Shown here piece by piece: positions 1 through 11,900 of a DNA stretch of 64,000 nt. The notes below the pieces were generated by a model, which made no database searches, was not told the origin of the DNA, and was given only the letters and a program-made list of their open reading frames with translations. Origin of the DNA: Yamagishiella unicocca (lineage: Eukaryota > Chlorophyta > Chlorophyceae > Chlamydomonadales > Volvocaceae); contig BDSL01000126.1 in assembly GCA_003116995.1 (NCBI GenBank), positions 186,001 through 250,000 of the forward strand, in the 5' to 3' direction. The position numbers were made by a program, and so were the translations under genes. Positions within the stretch are counted from its first letter, which is position 1. Each line of letters starts with the position of its first letter.

Positions 1-3000
1 CTGGCGCCGCAGCCGCGCTGCTATTATCCGCGGTGCTTCTATGCGGTTGCCTGCTGCAATTCGCGGTTGGCCGACCCGGCGCGGTCGCATCGACGGAATT
101 CGGTGATGAGACCGTCGGCGTAGCCAAGGTGAGTTACGCGCGCAGTCTGCTGCTTCTGCGTACGTAGGGCGTTATCTTGGGCCGAAGCAACCACGTGCAT
201 GGTACTGTAATGCGCTCACCTCGAGGGCGCACGGGCGCTCAGCTCGATAGCAGCAGCAGGGTAGAGAGCAACGCCCTCGCAGTACCAGGCTCTATCTGTC
301 CAATGCCTGGCCGGGCCCGCGGCTGCTGCCGCATGCTGTTTGCATCCGCAGGAATCTGGTGTCAGTGCTGCTGGGCGGCACCTGGCGCAGGAATCAGACT
401 CCCCGCCCTCCAGCCCCGAGCCGCTAAGCCCCGAGCCACCTAGCCCCAAGCCGCCAAGTCCTGAGCCACTAAGCCCGGAGCCACTAAGCCCGGAGCCACC
501 TAGCCCCGAGCCGCCAACTTCTGAGCCGCCTAGCCCGGAGCCACCTAGCCCCAAGCCGCCTAGCCCACCTAGCCCGCCCAGTCCGCCAAAGCCACCGAGC
601 CCAAAGCCGCCAGCTCCGCGGCCCCCCTCCCCTAGGCCGCCAGCTCCGCCACCCCGGCCGCCGCCGCCGCCATCACCGCCACCCCGGCCGCCACCACCGC
701 CATCACCGCCACCCAAGCCGCCGTCGCCTCCTCCCAAGCCGCCATCGCCCAGCCCGCCGCCACCCAACCCCCCTAAGCCCCCTTCTCCTGCGCCCAGCCC
801 GCCGCCTCCCCCTCCGCCCCCTTCTCCTGCGCCCAACCCGCCGCCTCCCCCTCCGGCCAGCTACTACGAGCGACTGCCCTTTCGCGCACCCCTGATTGCT
901 GTCGGCATGTCGAACCAACCCTTGACTCGCAAGTACGTCCTCAACTTCAGGGCCCTCAATGCCACCCACGCCCTCACCGCCGGAACCGTCGATCTGGACA
1001 CTCAGGAGGTGCGTGCTGCATGCGTGGCCGCACTCTGCTCGTCGCCCCATCAGTTTCACCCCCATCGCCGACGTTGTGCCCCTTCATGTGTTCCTGTTGG
1101 GTGCCTCGCAGACCACCCTCATCGACCCGGGCTATGAGCACTTTTGCAACGGCCCCCTCATCTTGGCGGATGGCCGGCCCATCGTGGTTGGGGGCTTCTA
1201 CGCCAACCAAGTCCTCAAGGACGGCCGCGACATCATCTCGGTAGGTGCAACAGCAGGTCACCTGCTGCTGGCAGCACCCGTCTGGCCGAGTGCACACAGC
1301 ATAGCACCTACCCCGACAAGCTTGCCCTTCGTGCTAGCTCGCTAATGGCTCCAGTGGACATGCCCGTCACGCCAACATGCACCTCCCGATTTGCGGTTCG
1401 GCTGCTCGCAGGTCTACGACAATGCCACCAATACCTTCTCGTTCCTCGCCAAGATGCGATACTATAGGTATTCGGCTTCCTAAGCCAGTTCGCGATATAG
1501 TTGGCGCAACGCTACAACTCGAATGTATACGCACATGTGGCATCGGGCTTGGTTTGCTTTCCGCGTCCTCAACCTGGATGCATTATCTCGGGTAATAGTG
1601 CGTGTATGTTTCAGTGTTGGGCTCTAGCAGATAAACCAGCGGGTGTTGGTGCTAATGACAGCAACCCGGACGGTGTGCTTACTTGCAGGTGGTATGCAAC
1701 TCCGTGCCGTCTGCACGATGGCAAGGTGCGTGGGCACCTTACCTACGGGCGGGCAAACACACGGCGATTAGTTTCACGTTTGGGTGGTAGGCGAGCGAGC
1801 GTATCTTGCTAAACAACATACGCGCGCAATCGCGCGGGTAACGTGTATGAGGCGTGTGCTATTGACTTGCGATGAAAGAGAAACGGCATATGTTCCACTA
1901 GCTTCGGTTGGCGAAGGACATGGCAGCACCGAAGATGTGCTTCCTCAGCAAGCAGGGCATCAAAAGGCGCGCGGTACGGTGATGCGCCCTGTGTGTGTTT
2001 TACCCACGGCCTGATAATGCGCGTGCCCATTGTATAGCCATGCTCTCGGAACGAGCAGCGTCACCTGTCAGTGCCAGCGCCGACGTAACAGCTCGAAACG
2101 AAGGTATTCCTCTCTGTATCCGCCCTTACGTCTGCTGGCGTGGTCTTGCAGGTCCTCATCGTGGGAGGCACTCCGATTGCGGATGGTGGGACTCCGCCTC
2201 CAGTCGCTGAGTTGTTCGACCCGAGCAACCCCACGGCGCAAACAGTGGTGGTTCCCATGCCCACAACCTTCAAGGTCGCGGCCGGTTACAACTGGTAAGA
2301 ATAAATGCAATTTACATGGATTATGTTGATTTCCGGCGGAGTGTCCGCACCTTGGTGGTGAACGAACTAACTACTACTGAGCAAGGAAATGTGTACACAT
2401 CTCGACACATGGATCGAACGACTTTCTGCGGCCACCGAAGCAAATACCTCAACGGACGCCCAGCAGGACAGTGGTCGGCATCCCAGCTACCCCACATAGT
2501 CCTCGGTAGCAAGCCCGTTACCGATCATCGCGTTTATTTCGCGATCGCACTCGCTCATTACGTATGCATCGGACAAAGATGGAGCGAGCTTAGTAGCATC
2601 AATTGTTTCAGTGGGAGTTAGGGTGGTAACGGCCCTCCCTTGTGCCTTCATTGCTTGCATCGCAGGTTTCCGTTCATCACTCAGCTTCCTCGCGGTAAGT
2701 ACTACTACTTCATACGCGCATGCAGTCATTACTCTTGATTGGTGGAAAGCCTCGAAATTGGACGGTTGTACGTGTTTGCTTGTAAGAGCCAGGCACTCTT
2801 CATTTGTTATGGATGTGCTCACGTGATGGCACAACTGCTGGGATTGCGATTGCTGCTGTTAAATGGACGTGAACCAGCGATACGTAACAAGTGCGACCGC
2901 CGATCATGATTAATAGGCTCCAATGCATTGGACGACACGGCCTTGCAAAATGTTAGCTGGGCGCCCGTCTGATGGTTACTATGGTTGCCCTGCAACTTTG

Positions 3001-6000
3001 TTAGAAACAGTTGCCTGTCATTCGTTGCACTTGCCATCCTTGTGTGCTTGCAGGTGAGGTCCTGTGGTGGGGTGACCGGGCGGGCAGCATCACTGACATC
3101 AACTGGAACCTCATCACCGACCTGCCGCCGCTTCCCGCCGCCTTCCCGTGAGTTAACCTGCCTGTCGTAGCGGCTCTTCTCTACATACCTGGTTCTGAAC
3201 GTGAGAGTTTTTCTTACCCAACACCTGCCACCACTGGCCAGACTCCTGGAATTGCGTCAGTACAGTAACTGTCGCGTCTGCCCCTAACCCGCTACTACAT
3301 ACTCCGTCCTCAGGTTCCGTACTATGTACAAGTACACGTCAGCCATTGCGGCCAGTGCGCTCAAGCCGGACGCATCCGGAGAATACAACACATTCACATT
3401 TATTATCTTTGGAGGAGCGGTATGTAGCCAACAATCGACACATCCAGCAGAAGTTCACCGGGTGTCCTACCCACCTACGCGTTGCTTTGCAGCTAGCTTC
3501 ATTATGTAGCTGATCCGCAATGCTTGCCATTATGCGTGCAAAGCAACCGGACCGACGGCATCGTAGTCCGTTGGGCGCTCGCCCACCTTACTCTGCGCAA
3601 TCTGACGAATTATGGGCTGGCGACGTTATAGAAATGGAATGAAGCACGTAGATGATACGCCCGCGCACGCGTCCTGCTGGCTGCGTCTAGTAGCCCTCGC
3701 GCCCTTTTAGGTACATGCGCGTATATCTAGACACACTTTCAGCGCCAGCCGCTTGTCAGCTAACCCACTGTGAAATCCTAACCACATTGAGCTCCAGCAC
3801 GCCATACAAATTCTCGGCGTGCCTTCCTCGCCACTGACCGTTCATGGCCCGGGTGTATGCAGCCCTTCGGCGCTATCTACAACACGGGTGCCTCTTCTGT
3901 CAGCGCCCGCCTCGATTTCTGGTACTGCGAAACTGGCATTTGCAATGGCGGGTAAGGGCATCCTTGAAGTATGTTTTGCTCTTCGTTTGTGGGATGGGGC
4001 AGGGATTGTGCATGACGCAATATCGGCTGAACCAGCAGGCCTCCTTGTTGTCTGGCTGGTGGTGGGGGGAGAGCGTGTACATGCGGCCCAGGGGGCGGGT
4101 GCGCTGAGTATCTGTCCGCTCGCGCTCATCACGTTCGTAGTACTCGCCACAACGCGCTCCATACCTTATTTGGTAGTGCCTGTCGCGACGCCCTTTGGTC
4201 CCACTGTGCTTCATGTAAAGTGGCTGCACGTCAACGCATGCGCATGTCTGTGTATAACGTGAGGGACATGTTCTTGGTAGCAACCCAACAGCATTGCTGA
4301 TTGACGGCATCGGTGCCGGCCTATCCGTCTTCCCGAGCAGATGGATTATCGAGAGCATGCTTAACGGGCGGCGAGTAATGGGCGACGCGACAGGTACTTC
4401 CGTTGCGTGTTTGCTTTGGGCCGCGCGGCTTTGGCCTCCCCTCTGCTCCTCTTCGCCACAGATAGTACGGCTGCATCGTTTGCGTTTATTGGCCGCTCAG
4501 AGTTAGGTAGCTTTGTCCACTGTTATTGCGTGCTGCGTAAAGTAAGCACTGACTGCTGCACCGACCCATGATCACGACGACTTACCCTCGCACAACATAT
4601 CCTCGCTCGCAGTCCTTCCCAACGGGAAGATTATTTACCATGGCGGCGGCCAGGTGAGGAGGTGCCGCGATTGCCGTACTAGAGAACTCGTGGGTGGATG
4701 CCTGGGCAGCAGGGACTAGTATCCGCCCTACCTGCCTTGCGTCCTGCGTATCCTGTCATACATAGGAATGCACGCAAGGATTCGATTACATAGAGAGGAA
4801 TCCCGTCAAAGGAAAATATTGCATGATGTAATCCATTTAGCGCGCGCGCTTGAGATCTCTTCAATGGGTCACTCTAACAGAAAGGCACGGACGATTACAG
4901 TAACTGGTGCAGTATCGTCTGTGACTGTCAAGAAACACCTAGCTGGCTAGAGCCCACTGCTGTAGCGAGCAATTTATACCGTTGATAGTAACTAACTACA
5001 GTGCCCAGAAGCAGCGCTTAACTATGTTTGATGAAATCCTCCTCTTTTGTCCAACGTGCAGTACGGCACTGCTGGCTGGAAAAAAAGCAACAGCTACCCG
5101 TCAATCCGTCCAGCGTCAGTCGCCCTGATGTACGATCCGGATGCACCGCTTAACATGCGCTACACGCAATCAGCGTCCATCGGTACGTATGTATGATCTT
5201 AGTTTTTGCTAGAGCCATCCCGCGGACGATGGATTCTAAGCCGAATGCGTGACCATCATCCAACATAGAATCGCGATTGCGTGGCTTGTCGACCTATATA
5301 GCGTCCATTCTGTTGAGCCACTATGCCTTGCGCAACGTTTTATTACATAGCAATAAGTATGCGCTCTAATGCACGTTTTCATCACAGCTGTCCCTTATCC
5401 CTCCATCCGTGTTGCTGACAATTGCGATGTGTATACAGACATCATCCGTATGTACCATTCCGCTGCGTGCCTCGACCTTTCGGGGAAGATCTTCATTACT
5501 GGGTGCGATACTTGCGGGATGACCGTGGTGAGTATGTGTCATGTCAGCTGTAGGGTACCGGCAGTACCCGGTCATTGCCAGTCGACATATGCTTGCAGTT
5601 GGGAGACATTCATTGACGCCTATTGACGCGATGTCGATTTCCCATATGTATGATGGAGATCCCCTGATAGATTCCCCCTGCGTGGTGGATCTCTCCTGAG
5701 ATCTACCATACGTGGCTGGTTGACCCGCCCGCTGTTGACTTGTCGTGTTCGTCCAAGCCACTTCCGTTAGTTGCAACGTTCATGTTGTGTTCACTACTGT
5801 TTGCTCTTCGTGCAGCCGGGTGGCATCAGCGCGAGTCCCGACGGCGACAACGAGTACCGGATGCAAATGGGCTCGCCAAACGAGATAGCGCCGCCCGTCA
5901 TTCGGCCCAACATCACCGGCTCTCCGGCTGTCATCGAGCACGGCATGTGAGGGGCGAGCGCTAATAACCACATGGATGTATGCATAGTTCCCCGTTTAAT

Positions 6001-6666
6001 GTTGTGCGTGTTAGGGGTCATCGGTCACTGGCGCCCGCCATAACCGTTGCGCGCACATCATTTAACGATGTACTTGACACTAACTATCTATTACAATATC
6101 GGTAGCCCAAGCCAGCAAGCTCCCATCTGCGTACAAAGCAACATCAGGGCATGCAAACTAAGAGCACTCACTGCATCCCTGCTCACTGCATCCCTGCTGG
6201 ACGCACCGGAACAACACTTTGCAGGACATTTGCGGTCAACTACTCGTACAGCGGCAACATCACCGGCGCTTCGCTGGTCGCACCCTGCGCCGCCACCCAC
6301 TCCATCAACATGAACCAGCGAGTCATCTTCCTGGTAAGCCGTCGTTGGGGATCTGCGGCGCAAGGTTCGCATTTCTGCCGCCATCGTTGCGTGCCCAATG
6401 GATAACACACGTCCGATGCGTCAAGTCTCATAGTGCACTGTAAGCAGTCAGTAATAACGCCCTGCGCGGTCCCCGCCTCCCTACCTCTCATGCAGACCGT
6501 CGTGTCCGCTAGCGGTGATGTCGCGACTCTTCGGGCGCCGCCCACCTCCCAGCCCGCTGTCGCCCCTTTCGGCTACTATATGCTCTTCTTGGTGGGCGAC
6601 ATGACCACCACCGGAAACACCTACAGCGAGGGCCGCTGGGTCCGCATGGACCGGGTAGTCAGTTGA
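1..6666 (+). CDS. Secreted copper-radical oxidase (glyoxal oxidase-like), copy A, 5' partial
   Basis: Exons: <3-128, 391-1008, 1112-1240, 1412-1467, 1689-1725, 2152-2294, 2666-2694, 3054-3147, 3314-3419, 3863-3951, 4341-4393, 4613-4653, 5062-5182, 5439-5527, 5816-5946, 6225-6333, 6496-6666. At least 713 codons are visible; the start codon lies left of the window, which opens inside the signal peptide. Exon 2 is an unusually long Ser-Pro/Pro-rich hinge. The catalytic domain follows. It carries the residues expected of galactose/glyoxal oxidases: Cys in EHFCNGPL and Tyr in RWYAT (the Cys-Tyr cross-link pair), the Tyr-His pair in RMYHS, and a His in ATHSINMNQR (copper ligands). The family oxidises aldehydes or primary alcohols to make H2O2 outside the cell, and the C-terminal third resembles the DUF1929-like domain. 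Exons 3-17 have the same lengths as in the downstream copy, so this is a tandem duplicate and looks intact. The substrate is unknown. Confidence 0.88.
391..860 (+). repeat. Ser-Pro/Pro-rich hinge-coding repeat of oxidase copy A
   Basis: About 155 codons of short Pro-rich repeats. The 5' part is SPEPPSPEPL-type, with an acidic residue every few positions. It grades into SPPSPPKPP and then PPRPPPPPSPP-type blocks. This is the pattern of hydroxyproline-rich, pherophorin-like rods in volvocine wall proteins. The matching exon of copy B (9402-9698) is less than half as long, so the array has expanded or contracted since duplication. Confidence 0.85.
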
Positions 6667-8785
6667 GCTGCGCGCGCATGGATGATACACTGCCGTGCCG
6701 TTCAAGCAACGGTCATCTGCGCACGTACGACGTCGTCGACGGAGCACTCAATCGCCTCAAGTGTGCATAACGGCACTGAGCGTCTTGCTCATGCGGATCT
6801 GATGAACGCCGCCGGTTCCATTAGTTAGGAATGGATTTGCTGTCTACGCTCCAATATTGACGTTAACTGTGCGTACTCAGGTGTACTAGGGCAGGTGGCG
6901 CATGTTTATGTACTGGTATATTCACGCCTATTAACGCGATATTCCTTTGTAGTATACGCATTTGTATGCATATGTATACATGTAGCACAGGAGGTATGCC
7001 GCAGCTGGACTGGCAGGTTAATCTATCGAGTTAGGGACTGTACGTTCGTGCATGTACGTGTGCAAGGAACGAAGGGCATACCGGTATTGTACATGCTAGC
7101 TAAGGATCAGGCTGGTACTGGGTTCGTGATGATCTGTATGGTGCTAGCTATATATTCACCTTTCGGTGCGGTGATAGGTCGCTGGTTGATGCCTGCATTG
7201 CCTCAAGCGGTTCTTCGTGCCGCCGGCCGCAGCGCCCAAGCAACGAAGTCAGCAGCCGCGCACACATGCGGTTGACGGTCGTGATCTTGAACCGTGCATT
7301 AATTTGTTCTGCAAATTAACCGTGTCCCCCGAGCGTTTCCGTTGGTTTGTTCTTTTCAATCCAACCGGAACAACGACAGTTGTAAGGCAACACGGTCACT
7401 TACGCTATGGAAGCACTTACACTGCGGCGCGTCAACTAGTTACTCGGTACAGTCCGCCTAAGGGCGGGTGTCCTCACGAGCCATGATGAGGTACATACAA
7501 GAGACGCTGTTTTCATGCTCTACAAACGTCAAAAAGCCCTGAAGTGCGGGAGTTGATTGGATTTGGCCATAAAGATTTCCAATCCGTCACCACATGTTAT
7601 AAATTGTTTCTTGCAAACGGTAAACTTCAAGGGCCCAGCCGGATCATAGACGAATGCTAGTATAGGTCTAAGCGGCAGGAAAACACGCACGGCGGGTGTT
7701 ACGTCAAGGGTGTTGTACGACAATATCTGAGAGCTCAACGTTTCGGTGGCAGGGCCCATCCAATGTTTGTAGGCGCCACAGTATAATTCCGCTCCCCAAG
7801 CACATAAAGACGTAGATTGTTGGCGGCGGTATGGTCGGCGATGGCCGCCACTGCTAAACGAATCGGAGCGCAGGGCATCCCTTCCTGGTGCGAACGGTAC
7901 GGAGTGCACACTTGTTGGGTGGGTCAGTACGAAGACGCCGGGTTAGGCCCCTTATCACCTAGGAGAACCAACAATAGTGACTTCTTTGCGGCCCAACAAT
8001 CTACATATTGTATGCAACAGCTAAAATGTCGCTCCTAAAGATGTCATGGTATACCGTTTCAGTTAATGCTGCTGCTAACTGACTCCAAAGTATCACGACT
8101 ACTCGCATCAAAAAATATTACTGTAATGCCATCTGCACGAGCTCACTGTCAAGGAGGCGTAGGGGTGGGCTGTTGGCACCAACGCACCGATGTGAGCTCC
8201 TTATACTGCTGGCTTTTAGGACGCTCGCATAACAGCGAAGGGCGACTGTGCAATGGCTGTCAGTCACAATGAAAGGTATAGAAACCAGCAGTCAGCAAGG
8301 GCGTTGGATCAGGAACAAACGAAAAGCTGCTGGATGTTGATAAGTCGCGAAGCACGATGCCTGGACGAATACAAAGGCCCTGCCGATGGCAACTATTCTG
8401 ACATCGCGCCAAAGCTCGCAGCATTCGCAGTGTTGTATGTTATGATACAAGTAAGCTAGCTTTTGCAAGCGGCCAGCAGTGTTGCCGGACGATCGGTAGG
8501 TCTGGAAGGGAGGGTACGTAAACCGTCAGACGTGTGCGGCTGCGCTGCACCCTGCCCCTTGTCAGGCCTACCATCGGGTGCTTCGGGTTGATACTATACT
8601 AGCCAATCAATCATATTATATGCAAGAACCGGATGGCGACGTGTTGCGGGTGGTGTGATATTTTCGCCCGAGTCGGTCTTGAGCATCGCTCGAGGCAGCG
8701 TCGCGGGACTGCCGACACCGTTGCTCGGGTGTCGGGCCATTTTATGTGTCGGCGTTGGAGGAGCCGTGGTTCTTGGAATGATTGC
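6667..8785. other. Intergenic stretch between the tandem oxidases
   Basis: No gene supported. Open frames here are short (126 codons at most, e.g. 7529-7909 on the minus strand) and match nothing I recognise. The base composition is clearly less GC-rich than the exons. A TGTAA at 7381-7385 is a possible but distant poly(A) signal for copy A. Confidence 0.5.
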
Positions 8786-8793
8786 TATATATA
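8786..8793 (+). promoter_or_regulatory. Candidate TATA box of oxidase copy B
   Basis: TATATATA lies about 150 bp upstream of the ATG at 8945, inside an otherwise mixed sequence. The position suits a TATA box with a 5' UTR of roughly 120 nt. This is inferred from motif and position only. Confidence 0.35.
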
Positions 8794-8944
8794 GTGGCAT
8801 GCGGAACCGCTACGTTCAACCACACGCTCCTTACTTCAAGTAGAGCGCGCGCATCATCGCCTTCTGCTGCCCGCGCACGCAGCAGGTCATCACACCTGCA
8901 ACTGTTCCAACCGGTAAACGCCTGTCCGCTCGCTGTCCACCGTC

Positions 8945-11900
8945 ATGGGGGCAGGTCGCCCTATGCACCGAATGTGTGCCGCAGCGGCGCTGCTCCTGTC
9001 TTCAGCGCTGCTGTGCGGCTGCCTGCTGCACCTCGCGACTGGCCGGCCCAGTGCGGTCACTTTGAGCGAGTTCGGGGACATGACCGTCGGCACAGCCAAG
9101 GTGGGTCTGTCCTGGGCTGGGGCAAGATAAAACCAATTCGCTTCCTGCCTGTGCCTGCGAACGCAGCGCATCATCATCACTGCAACCGTTACAACATCAT
9201 CAGTCACCTCTGCCGCCAGGAAACCACTTGCCTCATCGCTATCCTTGTTGTAGCGGTTACAGCGGCTATCCTGCTTACATTCCGAAACACCCTCGCCTGG
9301 GTTGGCAACGCACGCTTCACCACCTGCCTTCCCACCCGCCACTGTTGGCCGCCCTCATCGCCGCCTAATGACAGGCCGCCCTAAGCTCTTCTGGGAGGCA
9401 GCTGACCCAAATTGGATCCCCGCCGCCTAGCCCTCCGCTGCCACCAAGCCCAAGGCCGCCTCCGCCGCTGCCCCCGTCGCCCAGACCACCGCCCAGCCCT
9501 CCGAGGCCCCCGTCCCCTCCCCCGCTACCGCCCTCTCCCCCTCCTGCGGGTTCCTACCAACTACTTCCCTTCCGAGCTCCAACCATATCCATCGGCATCA
9601 TGAACCAGCCCTTGACTCGCAAGTACGTCCTCTCCTTCAGGGCCCTCAATTCCACCCACGCCCTGACCGCCGGAACTTTCGATCTGGACACGCAGCAGGT
9701 GCGAAGTAGCGATGACAAGTAAGCCCCGCGTGCGCCGAAGTGAATTGCTTGGCGGGCATTCAATTTTCGACCTCACAACCGACAACCCCTTGCATACGTG
9801 CCTCAAACTGCCTGAGCATTGCGCTTGGCTTCCACTCCACAGCAAGCAAACGAACAACCGCGTTTGCAGCGGGTCGGCCATGGATGATGCCACGTGCAAA
9901 ATCGAATGACAGATTCGGCACTCACTACTTGATTGCGACAATGATTCACGGTTAGCCAGTAGCCAGTAGCCGCGCAGCCAGTTGTTGTTGTACTTGTTAC
10001 AGTGCCAGTATAGCCGCGTAGCCGCTAATTTACTTATGTGTAGTTCGATTGCATTACTTGGTTGCAATTTTTTTATATTGCGCCTGCCATGCGCCCCGCA
10101 GACCACCCTCATCAACCCAGGCTATGAGCACTTTTGCAACGGGCCCCTCATCCTGGGCGACGGCCGCCCCATCCTGGTCGGCGGCTTCTATGCCAACCAA
10201 GTGCTCCAGGACGGCCGCGCAGTCATCTCGGTAGGTGCACCCGGTTACCAGCCGTACGTACCTTGCACATTACAAATACTAGCAGTGAATCCCAGATAAC
10301 ATCTTGTGGAACATCTTGTGGTAATCTCCGATCTCCGAGGGCACTGCAAGGTCGATCCTGCCACTGATTCCATCCGTGCCGCCGGCGAGCCCTAGTTACC
10401 GACGTCGACGGTTACTTGCCATTGATGCCCTAATCATCGCATCCGACCGCAGGTCTATGACACCACCAACAACACAATTTCCTTTCTCAGCAGGATGCGG
10501 TACAACAGGTAGGCGCCGCGTGAAATTGTTTCTGCAGTCAGCCAACGGACAATTTGTTCTAACGGTTACAGTGTAACGGTTACAGTGACAATTGTACAAT
10601 TTAGCCTGCTGTAGTATCAATCCCTAAACGTGCCAAAATGCGGCGCAGGTGGTACGCAACCCCAAGCCGCTTGGCTGACGGGAAGGTGAGCTGCTAGGAA
10701 CGAATATGTTTGCAGCTAGGTATTTGGAAAGAAACGTTGTTGAAGTTGATAACTCCAAGGCGAGTAGCGGTTGTCTTGCATACCGCCGTCTATCGTCATC
10801 CCATCCAGCTCACTCAGCAATTAGCTTGGTGTATTCAGCGCATTGCGCTTTCCACGGGCGAGTTCGAGATGTAAGTGGTTTTGAGAAGGTCTGATGTATC
10901 TATGACGGCGTGGCGCACGGCGGGCATACACGCGCAAGTCCGGTTTACCTTCCTTCGCCCCATGCATGGCAGTACGCCCGTTACTTCATACACAAAGCCC
11001 CCGTGCGTGCAGGTCCTTATCGTGGGAGGCACTCCCGTCGCGGACGCTGGGCCAGCGGCTCCGATTGCTGAGCTGTTTGATCCCAAGAGCCCCACGGCTC
11101 AAACAGTCGCGATACCGATGCCCACGACCTTCAGGACCGCCGCAGGGCTCAACTGGTGAGGCCATGGACTGAGCCTTGATGCGCGAGCGAGCAGTCAAAG
11201 CTTAGTTTACTATAACTACTAGCACGCAGTGATACGACATGAACGTACTGTGTAACCTCACTCGGAATAAGGTTAGTTATCCAGCCACGTGCGTGGATCA
11301 GGCAATGGCTGCTGGCCCTCTCTCCCCGGCTCGTTCATTCATTCCCTCCGCAGGTATCCCTTCATCACGCAGCTACCACGCGGTAAGTACAGTACATGCA
11401 GGTACCCAATTAGCTACATAGATGTCGTGCATGTGCAGGTCGGGATCGATGTTTTTCCTTGGCGACGCGGTGCCGAGTTTTGCAAGCAACAGCAGGCCGT
11501 ATTACTAATCGACTCGATTACAGGAAGGAGGGGTTACTCGTTCGCTTGGCTCTGCTGCCCAGTGCCCGTTCCTGCATTGGACCGACCTCACCAGACAGTG
11601 TGTATTAATAATTGTTACAATGGGTTCCATACCAAAAGGCAGAACCATCGGGCACATCGACGGACAGATACACAGAAGTATGGTTCGTCAAGATCGATGG
11701 AGTTTATTAGCAACCGTCGCCAATCTCGATCGTGTACCCGACCAATTTAATGTATCCGATCAACATCGGTGACCCACCCAGGAAGATAAGGAGTGTCAAT
11801 CAACCTCCCGTGTGTGATGATGGCCCTGGTGCGGCTGCAGGCGAGGTGCTGTGGTGGGGTGACCGGGCGGGCAGCATCACTGACAGCAACTGGAACCTCG

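Noticed and set aside
216..836. Long Gly-rich minus-strand frame
   Set aside because: Antisense of the Pro-rich hinge exon; low-complexity artefact.
6895..7275. Plus-strand 126-codon frame with hydrophobic start
   Set aside because: Composition matches surrounding spacer and no conserved motif is visible.
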